A stretch of 64,000 nucleotides of DNA from Blastococcus aurantiacus (GCF_900102425.1 NZ_FNBT01000002.1:248001-312000), one strand, 5' to 3'. Shown: positions 7,593-16,718, counted from the first letter of the stretch. Program-made: numbers and translations. The notes: generated by a model from the sequence alone, not told the origin.

Positions 7593-10415
7593 TCAGCCCT
7601 CCGCACCGAGTCGGAAGACGAACACCGTCGAGGACGTCGAGCCGCGCGGCAGGTCGACGCCGAACGGGCCGAAGCCCTGCGCCGCCTGCAGCGAGCGGGC
7701 CAGCTGCTGGGACTCCAGCTGCGCGTCGGCCAGCTCGGCGACCCGCACGCCCCGGAAGCTCGCCGCGCTCTGGCTGGTCTCCTGCACCTGCTCGGTGCGG
7801 ACCCCGGTCTGGCCGGCGCTGTTCTGGATGACCCCGAGCAGCCCGCGCCCCTGCGCGGCAGACCCGAGGTCGAGCAGCACCTTCTGCAGCTGCGCCTGCA
7901 GCGCCGCGGCGGCCGCGGACTGCGAGGTGTTCGCGGCCGCGATCTGCTCGGCCAGCCGACCGATCGAGGACTGCGCGGCCTCGCCCAGGTCCTGCTCGGC
8001 GGCGGCCTGGACGGCGTCCAGCCGCGCGGTCTGCTCCTTGACGACGGCCCGGCCCTGCTCGAGCTGCTGGGCGGCGGAGGCGTCGAGCTGGCCGGAGAGG
8101 TCGTCGCTGAGCCCCTCGAGCGAGGAGTCGGCGTCCTGGCCGGCGGCCGCGGCGTCCTCGGCGGCGTCCTGGACCTCCTCGGCACCGGCGGCGTTCACGC
8201 CGGCCGACGCCTCGTCGATCAGCTTCCGCAGGTTCGCCGCGACGGCGGTCTGGTTGCACTGCACCTTCGCGAAGTGCGTGGTGACGGCGTTGAGCGGTGG
8301 GCTCGTGACCACCGGCGGCGGGCTCGCGCAGGTGTACGAGCTGCTCGCCGGCGGGGTGTAGAGCTCGCCGATGTCCGCCAGGAGGTCGGTCACGCCGTCC
8401 TGCAGGCGGGTGTCGGACACCGGGCCGTTCACCAGGCCGGTGAGCCCTGCGAGCGGACCGGAGATCAGCCCGGCCAGCTGGCCCTTGAGCCCGGTCAGCG
8501 CCGGCTGCATGCCGTCGAGGCCGGTGCGGGCGGCGGTGGTGGCGGCAGTGACGTCGGCCCAGGCCGCGGCCTCCTCGGCCACGCGCTCGACCAGCGGGTC
8601 CGGAGTACCGGGCAGCGGCAGCGGCAGCGGCTCACCGGCGCAGTCCTTGCCGTCGACCGAGCGGCGCATGGCGTCGTACTCCGGGGAGGTGGCCGGGTCC
8701 GTGGCGGCGTCCACGGCGCAGATCGAGGCGGCCAGCGCCTCCAGCTGGGCGGTGATGCTGCCGGTGCCCTGGAGCTCGGTCAGCCGCTCGCCGGCCAGGA
8801 CGTCGATGGCGTCCAGCTGGTTCTCGACGTCCGCGGCGGCGACGTCGTCCACCGCGTCCGTGGCGGCCTCGATGCCGTCCTCGAGGGTGCCGATCCCGGT
8901 CAGCAGATCGGTCACGGTGCTGCCAGGGGTCAGCAGACCCTGCAGCGCATCACCGGCCGTCTTCAGCTCGCCGACCTGGACGACCAGGGCGGCGATCATC
9001 GCGTCGACGTCGTCGATGGCGTCCAGGTCCAGGGCGCCGGCGACCTGGCTGCCCTTCGACTGCACCTCTCCGGCGAGCCGGACCAGCTCGGAGCCGGCGC
9101 CGACCAGTCGGCAGACCAGCGCCTCGCCGCCGGGCGGGCAGGAACCGGCGTCGCCGATGGCGTCGCGGAGGGTGGTGCGCAGGTCCTCGACGCAGTCGCC
9201 GCTGGCCGAGGCCATCTCGCGGAGCTGCTTGCTGACGGTGTCCAGCTGGCCGAGCAGCGTGCCGGCCACCTCGGTGTCGGTGCCGGTGCCGCCGCAGGAG
9301 ACCGGCGTGGGCGTCGCCTCGCGGCTCGGGGTGCCGAAGTAGTCCTTGACGCTCTGCACGGCGGTGGCCAGCGCGCCGGTGGCCTGGCCGTTGGTCGACC
9401 GGACCGTGCCGGCGACGGAGTCGTCGAGGGCGCGGAGGTCGGCGATCACGGCCGCGGCCGCGGCGTCGACGTCGGAGGCGGTGCGGTTGAGCGCGTCGGT
9501 CGCCGCGGCGCCGACCTGGCCGGCGTTCACGGTCAGCGTCTGCTGCACCGAGAGCAGGCTGTCGGTCACCTGGGCCAGCGTCGCGTTCACGTTGGCGATG
9601 AGGCCGATCGTGTTGTTCTCGGAACCGATCATCGCGGCCTTGCCCCCGAAGGCGTCGCCGACGAGCCGGGCCACGGAGGTGTCGGTGGCCAGCCCCGGCT
9701 GGACGGCCAGGCTGAGCTCGGGCAGCTCGAAGTCGGTCGCGTCCTGCACGAGCGTGAAGGTGGTGCTGGGCGACAGCCGCGGCGGCGCGAGCAGCGACGC
9801 CCACTGCACCGTCGTCGCGTCCTCGCCGGCGCTGACCACGCCGTTGGTGGTGCCCGGCTCGGTGGCGCCCGGCTGGGAGCGCACCAGGGTGGCGGCGCTG
9901 TCCGCGGGCATCGTCGCGCTGGCGACGACGGTGAGCGGTGTGGTGACCAGCTCGTAGCTCTCGCGGGCCACCCCGGCGGCGTCGTACTGGAATCGCTCGG
10001 GGCGAACGGTGGTGTTCTGCACCGTCAGGTTGATCTCGACCCGGCCGCTGACCCCCTCGAGGTCGGCGAGGTCGGTGCCCACGCGGCCGTCGTGCCGCCA
10101 CGAGGTGGTGATCAGGACGGGGAGGTCACCGGCGTGCTGCGCGGGGTCGAGCTTCCGCGTCTTCGTCGTGGTCTCGTCGCCGTCCTCGTCCCGGCTGACC
10201 AGCGCCGAGGTGAGCGTGGTGACCCCGCCGTCGGTGCCCAGCTCCACGGTGACCGCCTGCAGCGCGCGCTGCGGGGCCTCCTCGGCGAGCACCACGGGCG
10301 CACCCACGGCGGCCACGCCCAGGAGCACCGCTGACGTACCCGCCGTGATGCCCCACCGTCGACGGGACCTCGACCTGATCGACTTGCCCCGCCGTAGGCC
10401 GGTTGTGCCCTTCAC
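7593..10415 (-). CDS. large secreted or membrane-anchored coiled-coil-like protein, function unknown
   Basis: First gene of the minus-strand operon, 940 aa. GTG at 10415 is preceded by GGGGAG at 6 nt spacing. A basic N-terminus leads into one hydrophobic segment (about 23-45) ending in VVLAEEA, consistent with a Sec signal or anchor. The rest is Ala/Asp/Gln/Leu-rich, with long helical stretches likely to form coiled coils (about 300-430, 480-640 and 760-900), broken by a Pro/Cys-rich middle. Cysteines occur in pairs, as expected for disulfides outside the cell. The layout of a beta-rich N-terminal part and a long helical body recalls YhgE/Pip-type envelope proteins, but I cannot assign a family. 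The 267 bp upstream (10416-10682) hold no gene and should contain the operon promoter. Confidence 0.8.
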   Translation of the reverse strand: MKGTTGLRRGKSIRSRSRRRWGITAGTSAVLLGVAAVGAPVVLAEEAPQRALQAVTVELGTDGGVTTLTSALVSRDEDGDETTTKTRKLDPAQHAGDLPVLITTSWRHDGRVGTDLADLEGVSGRVEINLTVQNTTVRPERFQYDAAGVARESYELVTTPLTVVASATMPADSAATLVRSQPGATEPGTTNGVVSAGEDATTVQWASLLAPPRLSPSTTFTLVQDATDFELPELSLAVQPGLATDTSVARLVGDAFGGKAAMIGSENNTIGLIANVNATLAQVTDSLLSVQQTLTVNAGQVGAAATDALNRTASDVDAAAAAVIADLRALDDSVAGTVRSTNGQATGALATAVQSVKDYFGTPSREATPTPVSCGGTGTDTEVAGTLLGQLDTVSKQLREMASASGDCVEDLRTTLRDAIGDAGSCPPGGEALVCRLVGAGSELVRLAGEVQSKGSQVAGALDLDAIDDVDAMIAALVVQVGELKTAGDALQGLLTPGSTVTDLLTGIGTLEDGIEAATDAVDDVAAADVENQLDAIDVLAGERLTELQGTGSITAQLEALAASICAVDAATDPATSPEYDAMRRSVDGKDCAGEPLPLPLPGTPDPLVERVAEEAAAWADVTAATTAARTGLDGMQPALTGLKGQLAGLISGPLAGLTGLVNGPVSDTRLQDGVTDLLADIGELYTPPASSSYTCASPPPVVTSPPLNAVTTHFAKVQCNQTAVAANLRKLIDEASAGVNAAGAEEVQDAAEDAAAAGQDADSSLEGLSDDLSGQLDASAAQQLEQGRAVVKEQTARLDAVQAAAEQDLGEAAQSSIGRLAEQIAAANTSQSAAAAALQAQLQKVLLDLGSAAQGRGLLGVIQNSAGQTGVRTEQVQETSQSAASFRGVRVAELADAQLESQQLARSLQAAQGFGPFGVDLPRGSTSSTVFVFRLGAEG

Positions 10416-10682
10416 GACTGTCTCCCCGCGTGTCTTCTCCGCCGCGCTCCCGCGTCCCGGTCGGGGCGAACCCCGGTCCGGCACTGCGGTCGGACACCCC
10501 TCGGTCCGGGAACGGCAGCAGATCCCGCCGGAGGGTAGACGGAACCGTCCGTATCGGTCCAACCCTGTCTCCGTCACCACCCGGCGAGGCGACCCTCGCA
10601 CGCGGCGACAGGCCCGGCGACCGGGGACGCCCGTCCGGGTGACGCCGCGCCCAGGCGGCCGCCAGGGCCTCGACCGGGCCGG

Positions 10683-11618
10683 TCAGAAGGTCAGGACGAT
10701 CCGCCCGCGGATGCCGCCGGCCTCGAGCAGCCGGTGCGCGTCGGCGGCCTGCTCGGCGGGGAAGGTGCGCGCGACCCGCAGCGTCAGGACGCCGTCCTCC
10801 ACCTGCTGGCGCAGCCGGTCCAGCGCGGCCCGGTCCTCGGCTGCCCGCGCGACCTGGTTGGGGAGGGCGCGGAGGCCCCGCTCCCCGTTGCCCTTGTAGC
10901 CACGGACGGTCGCCATCGCGCCGCCGTCCTTCACCGCAGCCAGCACGAGCTCGCTCTGCACCGCGCCGTCGGCCAGGCCGTCGACACCGTCCGGGTAGAG
11001 CTCCCGGATGCGCGCAGCGACGTCGTCCCCCCGGCGCACGACGACGTCGGCGCCGAGGTCGCGAACCAGCTGCTCGTCGGCCTCGGAGGCGTCGGCGACG
11101 ACGGTCAGCCCGTCGGCCTTGGCCAGTTGGACGACGAAGCCACCGAAGGCCCCGGCCGATCCGGTGACCGCGAGCACCTGGCCCGGCTGCAGCGCCATGC
11201 GGTCCAACGCCATGCGGGCGGTGAGCCCGTTCATCGGCAGCGTGCACGCCTCGATCGCGGTGGCGCCCCGCGGCGCGCGCACCACCGAGTTGCCGGAGAG
11301 CACCTTGTCCTCGCGGTAGGCGCCGTGGGGCCCCATCGGGACGACGATGCCCATCGCGAGGTCGCCGACGGCCAGGTGGTCGACGCCCTCGCCCACCTCG
11401 GTGACGATGCCGGCGACGTCCATGCCCGGCACCCACGGCGGCGTCTTGAACGGGTCGCGGCCCGCGTACGCCCCCGACCGCGCATGGGTGTCGGTGGGGG
11501 CCACCGCGGCCGCCTGCACCTGGAGGCGGACCTGGCCCGGGCCGAGCGGCTCCGGCTCGACGTCGACCATGTGCAGGGCCTCGGGCCCACCGAACTCGGT
11601 CACTCCCGCTGCTCGCAT
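10683..11618 (-). CDS. zinc-independent NADP-dependent quinone oxidoreductase-like protein
   Basis: Medium-chain dehydrogenase/reductase of the quinone oxidoreductase group, 311 aa. It has the N-terminal GroES-like fold ([17 protein letters not shown]) and an NADP-binding Rossmann motif GSAGAFGG near residue 150. The catalytic-zinc cysteines and the structural-zinc cysteine cluster of alcohol dehydrogenases are absent. Expected to reduce quinones or enones with NADPH in the cytosol. It is a single gene on the minus strand, 52 bp downstream of the small kinase gene. Confidence 0.88.
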   Translation of the reverse strand: MRAAGVTEFGGPEALHMVDVEPEPLGPGQVRLQVQAAAVAPTDTHARSGAYAGRDPFKTPPWVPGMDVAGIVTEVGEGVDHLAVGDLAMGIVVPMGPHGAYREDKVLSGNSVVRAPRGATAIEACTLPMNGLTARMALDRMALQPGQVLAVTGSAGAFGGFVVQLAKADGLTVVADASEADEQLVRDLGADVVVRRGDDVAARIRELYPDGVDGLADGAVQSELVLAAVKDGGAMATVRGYKGNGERGLRALPNQVARAAEDRAALDRLRQQVEDGVLTLRVARTFPAEQAADAHRLLEAGGIRGRIVLTF

Positions 11619-11670
11619 GCGTCCTGCATACCGGACGCCCCGTCGGCCGGCGAGCCTTCTCAGCCGGTCC

Positions 11671-12213
11671 CTAGCGGAACCGGGCGCCGGCTGCGGCCGG
11701 CCTGGTCGGGACAGGTCCGATCACGTCCCGGATGCTCTGCACGGTGGTCGCCAGGTCGGCGGCGCCGTCGAGCACGACCTCTCCGGGGACGCCGAGGGTG
11801 TCCGACGGCACGTACCACTCCCGGAGCTTGTCGACCGGCAGCTCCGTTCCGAGCGGCCGGGCCATGTGCCTGCGCACCGTCTCCTCGAGCGGCACGTCCA
11901 GGTAGAAGACGTGCGTCGGGCCGGGGTGCTCCGCGATGACCTCCCGCAGCATGTCGCGGTAGTGATCCGCCACGAAGATTCCCTCGGCGATGACGTTGTA
12001 GCTCCGGCCGGTGCAGTAGCGGATGGTGTGCGCGATCAGGCCGATGTTGTCGGCGCCAGGTGTGTCGTGCTCGCGCAGGACCACCCGCCGGAAGTGGTCC
12101 TGGCCGATGTTCGCCGTGCCGCGACCGAGCGCTCTCTGGAGCGCGGCGGCGATCGTCGTCTTGCCGCTGGCGGAGTTGCCGCGCAGCACGATCAGGTGAG
12201 GTCGGCCGTCCAC
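11671..12213 (-). CDS. P-loop kinase-like AAA protein
   Basis: Small P-loop NTPase of 180 aa with Walker A GNSASGKTT at about residues 11-19. The sequence resembles the zeta-toxin/chloramphenicol-phosphotransferase-like kinase group, in which a small molecule is phosphorylated; the substrate cannot be told from sequence. The start is GTG at 12213. A TAGGGT box (12221-12226, reverse strand) lies 7 nt upstream, so the mRNA is probably leaderless. Transcribed divergently from the ribbon-helix-helix gene across a 94-bp region. Confidence 0.78.
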   Translation of the reverse strand: MDGRPHLIVLRGNSASGKTTIAAALQRALGRGTANIGQDHFRRVVLREHDTPGADNIGLIAHTIRYCTGRSYNVIAEGIFVADHYRDMLREVIAEHPGPTHVFYLDVPLEETVRRHMARPLGTELPVDKLREWYVPSDTLGVPGEVVLDGAADLATTVQSIRDVIGPVPTRPAAAGARFR

Positions 12214-12258
12214 CTCACGGACCCTAGCGGCGTGCCCGCCGGGGCGGGCGGCACTCGT

Positions 12259-12308
12259 GACACCATAGATGGTTGCGCTGACGTCAATATGGTGTCATGG
12301 TGACGTCA
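12259..12308. promoter_or_regulatory. palindromic operator/promoter region before the RHH-DUF4097-ABC operon
   Basis: Two nested signals lie in the 50 bp before the RHH gene. One is a perfect 9-bp inverted repeat, GACACCATA (12259-12267) with TATGGTGTC (12288-12296). The other is two identical copies of the 8-bp palindrome TGACGTCA (12279-12286 and 12301-12308), start-to-start 22 bp apart, about two helical turns; the second includes the A of the ATG. RHH proteins bind short palindromes in tandem, so autoregulation by the first gene product is a reasonable inference. TATGGT (12288-12293) could be the -10 box. Confidence 0.6.
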
Positions 12309-12814
12309 TGGACCTCACCCCCTTCGTCGACCAGCTGCGCCGCGATCTCCTGGCGGCCGCTGACGCCGGTGGCGAGGAGTCCCGCGCACTGGCCGAGCGG
12401 CTGACCGCTCCGCTGGAGTCCTCGGTCCGCCTGGCACTGCTGTCCGCGCTGTCCCAGGCCGCCGAGGAGATCACCGCCGAGCTCGCCCCCGGCGCCGTCG
12501 ACGTGCGGCTCCGCGGCAGCGACCTCGGCTTCGCGGTGACCGCTCCCCCGTCACCCGAGCCGGCACCGGCAGAAGCACCGGCCGCCGAGCCGGCAGCGGA
12601 CGTCGAGGAGGGCGAGACCGTCCGCATCACGCTCCGCCTGCCCGAGCAGCTCAAGGCCCGCGTCGACGAGGCGGCCACCCGCCTGGGCGTCTCGGTCAAC
12701 ACCTGGCTGGTCCGGGCGGTCGCCAACGCCGTCGATCCCCAGACGCGCCCGTCGTCCGAATCCCGCCGCGGCCGCCGTGCCCACGGCGCCGAGTACACGG
12801 GCTGGGCCCGCTAG
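12308..12814 (+). CDS. ribbon-helix-helix (HicB/Arc-type) DNA-binding protein
   Basis: 168 aa. The C-terminal third carries an RHH fold: the strand TVRITLRLPEQL, then helices with ARVDEAATRLGVSVNTWLVRA. The N-terminal half is a helical segment plus an Ala/Pro/Glu linker, without the dsRNA-like domain of classical HicB antitoxins. No toxin gene is adjacent. It is the first gene of an apparent operon with a DUF4097 protein and an ABC exporter, so a local repressor role fits better than a toxin-antitoxin role. ATG 12308 was chosen because it begins the conserved-looking MDLTPFVDQL; the start overlaps a TGACGTCA palindrome. Confidence 0.8.
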   Translation: MDLTPFVDQLRRDLLAAADAGGEESRALAERLTAPLESSVRLALLSALSQAAEEITAELAPGAVDVRLRGSDLGFAVTAPPSPEPAPAEAPAAEPAADVEEGETVRITLRLPEQLKARVDEAATRLGVSVNTWLVRAVANAVDPQTRPSSESRRGRRAHGAEYTGWAR

Positions 12815-12901
12815 CCGCCCCGCCCGGCACACGCACCCGCACCGCCGACCCCGACCGACCGGTCCGGGGGCGATCCCGCCTGCCCCGAGGAGGGCACAGC
12901 C

Positions 12902-13693
12902 ATGCCCACGTTCGACACCCCCGGCCCCGTCCGGGCCCGCATCGAGGTCGCCTACGGCGCCGTGCAGGTCCGCGCCGACGACCGCCACGACACCACCGTC
13001 ATCGTCCGGCCGCGCAACGCCGAGAGCTCCGCCGACGTCGCCGCCGCCGAGCAGACCCAGGTCACGTTCCGCGACGGCGAGCTGCTGATCCGGTCGACCA
13101 GCCGCCCCCGGCTGCTCTTCTTCGGTTCCGGCCCGGAGATCGACGTCGACGTCGTCCTGCCGGCGGGCTCTTCCCTCGACGTCCGCACCACCGCCGGTGA
13201 CATCACCTGCCTCGGGCGAATGGGCGCCGCCGACCTGGAGTGCAAGCACGGCGCCGTCCGCATCGACCAGGCCGGCACCCTGCGTGCCCGCAGCTCCAGC
13301 GGCAACGTCTCCGCCGACACCGTGGACGGCCGCACCGAGGTCACCACCTCCTACGGGGAGATCCGGGTCGGCGAGACCGCCGGGCCGGCCCGGCTGGAGA
13401 CCGGCTACGGCAACGTCACCGTCGAGCGGGCGCTCGGCTCGCTGGCCGGCACCACCAAGTACGGCCAGGTGCGCGTCGGCGAGGCCGTCCGCGGCTCGCT
13501 GATCCTGGAGACCGCCTACGGCGAGGTCGAGGCCGGCGTGCGCGAGGGGACGGCCGCCTGGCTGGACGTCTCCGCCGGCACCGGGCGCGTCCGCAACCTG
13601 CTCACCGAGAGCGAAGGTCCCGAGGGCGCCGACGAGACCGTCGAGATCCACGCCCGTACGTCCTACGGCGACATCACGATCCGCCGGGCCTGA
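12902..13693 (+). CDS. DUF4097 beta-strand-repeat protein
   Basis: 263 aa, with the repeating short beta-strand pattern of DUF4097/adhesin-like proteins (for example DVRTTAGDI, ARSSSGNV, LETGYGNV, TSYGDITI). These repeats predict a right-handed beta-solenoid. No signal peptide or membrane segment is visible. RBS GAGGAGGG precedes the ATG. It sits between the RHH gene and the ABC ATPase gene, a neighbourhood common in actinomycetes. Its molecular role is not known; accessory or sensory action for the exporter is inference. Confidence 0.85.
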   Translation: MPTFDTPGPVRARIEVAYGAVQVRADDRHDTTVIVRPRNAESSADVAAAEQTQVTFRDGELLIRSTSRPRLLFFGSGPEIDVDVVLPAGSSLDVRTTAGDITCLGRMGAADLECKHGAVRIDQAGTLRARSSSGNVSADTVDGRTEVTTSYGEIRVGETAGPARLETGYGNVTVERALGSLAGTTKYGQVRVGEAVRGSLILETAYGEVEAGVREGTAAWLDVSAGTGRVRNLLTESEGPEGADETVEIHARTSYGDITIRRA

Positions 13694-13705
13694 GAGGAGA
13701 CCGAC

Positions 13706-14653
13706 ATGCCCACCGACGCCGCCATCGCCGTCACCGGACTGCGCAAGTCCTTCGGTGCGAAGGTCGTCCTCGACGGCCTCGACCTGACCGTGCCCGAGGG
13801 GACGGTCTTCGCCCTGCTCGGCCCCAACGGAGCCGGCAAGACCACCACCGTCGACATCCTGTCCACCCTGCTGCCACCCGACGGTGGGGAGGCCCGCATC
13901 GCCGGGCACGACCTGCGCCGCGAGGCCGACGGCGTGCGGTCCTCGATCGCGCTGACCGGCCAGTTCTCCGCCCTCGACGACCTGCTGACCGGGGCCGAGA
14001 ACCTCCGCCTCGTGGCCGACCTGCTGCACGTCGGCCGCGGCGAGGGCCGGCGCCGGGCAGCCGACCTGCTCGAGCGGTTCGACCTGGTCGACGCCGCCGA
14101 CCGGGTGCCGAGCACCTACTCCGGCGGCATGCGCCGGCGTCTCGACCTCGCCATGGGGCTCATGGGCGACCCGCGCGTGGTCTTCCTCGACGAGCCGACG
14201 ACCGGCCTGGACCCGCGCAGCCGCCGGGCCATGTGGGACGTCGTCCGCGGGCTGGTGGCCGACGGCGTGACCATCCTCCTCACCACGCAGTACCTGGAGG
14301 AGGCCGACCAGCTGGCCGACCGCATCGGTGTGCTGGACTCCGGCCGGCTGGTCGCCGAGGGCACCGCCGACGAGCTGAAGCGCCTGGTCCCCGGCGGGCA
14401 CGTGCGCCTGCAGTTCGACGACGCGCCGTCCCTGCACGAGGCCGCGCGCGTGCTCGGCCTCCCCGCGCCCGACGCCGCCGGGCTGGCGCTGGAGGTCCCC
14501 GGCGACGGCGGCGTCGCCGAGCTGCGCGCCCTGCTCACCCGGCTGGACGACGCTCGCATCGACGTCGCCGGCCTGACCGTGCACACCCCCGACCTGGACG
14601 ACGTCTTCCTGGCGCTGACCGGCCGCCCGACCCCCGCAGAGGTGACCGCATGA
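13706..14653 (+). CDS. ABC exporter ATP-binding protein (daunorubicin-resistance DrrA type)
   Basis: 315 aa. Walker A GPNGAGKTT, signature YSGGMRRRLDLA, Walker B VVFLDEPTTGLD, and the extended C-terminal region typical of DrrA-type ATPases (a trailing domain after about residue 225). Drives export by the permease encoded next. RBS AGAGGAGA lies about 6 nt before the ATG; the stop overlaps the permease start (ATGA). The substrate is unknown; the family exports hydrophobic drugs and lipids. Confidence 0.94.
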   Translation: MPTDAAIAVTGLRKSFGAKVVLDGLDLTVPEGTVFALLGPNGAGKTTTVDILSTLLPPDGGEARIAGHDLRREADGVRSSIALTGQFSALDDLLTGAENLRLVADLLHVGRGEGRRRAADLLERFDLVDAADRVPSTYSGGMRRRLDLAMGLMGDPRVVFLDEPTTGLDPRSRRAMWDVVRGLVADGVTILLTTQYLEEADQLADRIGVLDSGRLVAEGTADELKRLVPGGHVRLQFDDAPSLHEAARVLGLPAPDAAGLALEVPGDGGVAELRALLTRLDDARIDVAGLTVHTPDLDDVFLALTGRPTPAEVTA

Positions 14654-15441
14654 CCACGCTCGCACTCACCGTGACCGACTCCGCGACGATGCTGCGGCGC
14701 AACCTCAAGCGGGCCGTCCGCTACCCCGGCCTGACGCTGATCGTCGCCGCCCTGCCGATCGTCTTCCTGCTGCTGTTCGTCTACGTCTTCGGCGGGACGC
14801 TCGGCGCCGGGCTGGGCCTGCCGTCCGGCGGCCGGGCAGAGTACCTCGACTACGTCGCCCCCGGGATCCTCGTCCTGGCCATCACCGGCGGGGCGCAGGG
14901 AACCGCGATCGGCATCGCCATGGACATGACCGAGGGCATCATCGCCCGGTTCCGCACCATGTCGATCGCCCGCGGGTCGGTGCTCACCGGACACGTCGTC
15001 GGCGCGGTGATCCAGACGATGGTGGGGCTGACCCTCGTCGTCGCCGTCGCGCTGCTCATCGGCTTCCGGCCCGGCGCGAACGCCGTGGAGTGGCTCGCGG
15101 TCGCCGGCGTCCTGGCCATGACCAGCTTCGCGCTGTCCTGGCTGTCGATCGCCATGGGGCTGCACACGAAGACCGTCGAGGCGGCGAGCAACCTGCCGAT
15201 GCCGCTGATGCTCCTGCCGTTCTTCGGCAGCGGCTTCGTGCCGGTGGAGTCGATGCCGGCGGCGCTGCGGTGGTTCGCCGAGAACCAGCCGTTCACGCCG
15301 ATCATCGAGACGGTGCGCGGCCTGCTCACCGGGACGGCCATCGGCTCCAGCGGCCTGGTGGCGACGGCGTGGTGCGTGGGCATCGCGCTGGTCGGCTACC
15401 TGTGGGCGCGGCGCAACTACGAGCGCCGTCCCGCCCGCTGA
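14650..15441 (+). CDS. ABC-2 type exporter permease (DrrB type)
   Basis: 263-aa integral membrane protein with about six hydrophobic segments: LTLIVAALPIVFLLLFVYVF at 25-45, then segments near 65-85, 110-135, 145-165, 180-195 and 235-255. It carries the ABC-2 motif region after the third segment and the FxPxIET-like segment before the last helix (QPFTPIIETVRG). ATG 14650 overlaps the ATPase stop by four bases, so the two are translationally coupled and presumably form one exporter. Confidence 0.92.
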   Translation: MTTLALTVTDSATMLRRNLKRAVRYPGLTLIVAALPIVFLLLFVYVFGGTLGAGLGLPSGGRAEYLDYVAPGILVLAITGGAQGTAIGIAMDMTEGIIARFRTMSIARGSVLTGHVVGAVIQTMVGLTLVVAVALLIGFRPGANAVEWLAVAGVLAMTSFALSWLSIAMGLHTKTVEAASNLPMPLMLLPFFGSGFVPVESMPAALRWFAENQPFTPIIETVRGLLTGTAIGSSGLVATAWCVGIALVGYLWARRNYERRPAR

Positions 15442-15454
15442 GAGTCTCGGGAGC

Positions 15455-15507
15455 GTCGAACGCCGGAGGCCCAGGACCGACGCGGTCCTGGGCCTCCTGG
15501 GTTCGAC
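15455..15507. terminator. strong bidirectional terminator hairpin
   Basis: A 14-bp perfect stem (15465-15478 with 15484-15497, 5-nt loop) is extended by an outer 7-bp stem (15455-15461 with 15501-15507). It lies between the convergent permease gene (ends 15441) and acyl-CoA dehydrogenase gene (ends 15519). There is no T-run, as is common in high-GC actinobacteria. Confidence 0.85.
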
Positions 15508-15518
15508 GGTCAGGCGGG

Positions 15519-16718
15519 TCAGCTCTTGATCTTGTACTCCTTGAGCAGACCGCGGCTGATGATCGTCTTCTGGATCTCGCTGGTGCCCTCGCCGATGAGC
15601 AGGAAGGGCGCCTCGCGCATGAGCCGCTCGATCTCGTACTCCTTGGAGTACCCGTAGCCGCCGTGGATGCGGAAGGACTGCGTGGTGACCTCGGCGCAGT
15701 ACTCGCTGGCCAGCGTCTTGGCCATGCCCGACTCCACGTCGCTGCGCTTGCCGGCGTCCTTGAGGCGGGCGGCGTTGACCATCATCAGATGGGCGGCCTC
15801 GACCTTGATGGCCATCTCGGCGAGCTGGAAGGCGATCGCCTGGTGGTGGGCGATCGGCTTGCCGAAGGTCTCCCGCTGCTGGGCGTAGGCGATGGCCAGC
15901 TCGAAGGCGCGGATCGAGATGCCGCAGGCGCGGGCCGCGACGTTGACCCGGCCGACCTCGACGCCGTCCATCATGTGCGCGAAGCCCTTGCCGGGGACGC
16001 CGCCGAGGATGTCGCCGGCCTTGGCCTGGTAGCCGTCGAACACCAGCTCGGTGGTGTCGACGCCCTTGTAGCCCATCTTGTCGATCTTCCCGGGGATCGT
16101 GATCCCGGGCTTGACCTCGCCGAAGCCGGCCGGCTTCTCGATCAGGAAGGTCGTGAGGTTCTCGTGGGCGCGCTCGGCGCCCTCGTCGGTGCGCACCAGC
16201 GCGGCGACCAGGGTCGAGCTGCCGCCGTTCGTCAGCCACATCTTCTGGCCGTTGATCGTGTAGTCGCCGTCGGCGTTCTTCGTCGCCTTGGTGCGGATGG
16301 CGGCGACGTCGGAACCCAGACCGGGCTCCGACATGGAGAAGGCCCCGCGCACCTCGCCGGTGGCCATGCGCGGGAGGTAGTACTCCTTCTGCTCCTGCGT
16401 GCCGTGCTGGCGCAGCAGGTAGGCCACGATGAAGTGGGTGTTGATGACGCCGGAGACGCTCATCCAGCCGCGGGCGATCTCCTCGACCACCAGCGCGTAG
16501 GTCAGCAGCGACTCGCCGAGGCCGCCGTACTCCTCGGGGATCATCAGGCCGAAGATGCCGAGCTCCTTGAGCCCGTCCACGATCTCCTGCGGGTAGATGT
16601 CGCCGTGCTCGAGCTCCTGCGCGTGCGGGATGATCTCGCGGTCGACGAAGCTCCTGACGGTCGACAGGATCTCGCGCTGGATGTCGGTCAGGTCAGCGGT
16701 CTGTGCCAAGCGGGTCAA
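15519..16718 (-). CDS. acyl-CoA dehydrogenase
   Basis: Flavin acyl-CoA dehydrogenase, 399 aa, carrying the N-terminal helical, middle beta and C-terminal helical domains. Motifs include GAFSMSEPGLGSD (FAD/substrate region), WLTNGG, and the C-terminal IHGGYGYSKEYEIERLMRE with the catalytic glutamate region, then GEGTSEIQ. It oxidises acyl-CoA to 2-enoyl-CoA, with electrons passed to ETF. Start: TTG at 16718 with AAGGAG 9 nt upstream; the frame continues upstream but that part is Arg/Pro-rich and not family-like. The 166 bp to the divergent glycosyltransferase gene hold both promoters. Confidence 0.94.
   Translation of the reverse strand: MTRLAQTADLTDIQREILSTVRSFVDREIIPHAQELEHGDIYPQEIVDGLKELGIFGLMIPEEYGGLGESLLTYALVVEEIARGWMSVSGVINTHFIVAYLLRQHGTQEQKEYYLPRMATGEVRGAFSMSEPGLGSDVAAIRTKATKNADGDYTINGQKMWLTNGGSSTLVAALVRTDEGAERAHENLTTFLIEKPAGFGEVKPGITIPGKIDKMGYKGVDTTELVFDGYQAKAGDILGGVPGKGFAHMMDGVEVGRVNVAARACGISIRAFELAIAYAQQRETFGKPIAHHQAIAFQLAEMAIKVEAAHLMMVNAARLKDAGKRSDVESGMAKTLASEYCAEVTTQSFRIHGGYGYSKEYEIERLMREAPFLLIGEGTSEIQKTIISRGLLKEYKIKS

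Noticed and set aside
12308-12814. HicAB toxin-antitoxin module
   Set aside because: RHH domain is present but no toxin gene lies beside it; the exporter-operon context fits a regulator.
13240-14649. Long plus-strand frame running into the permease gene
   Set aside because: Out-of-frame shadow of DUF4097 and the ABC ATPase; only the part from ATG 14650 is real.
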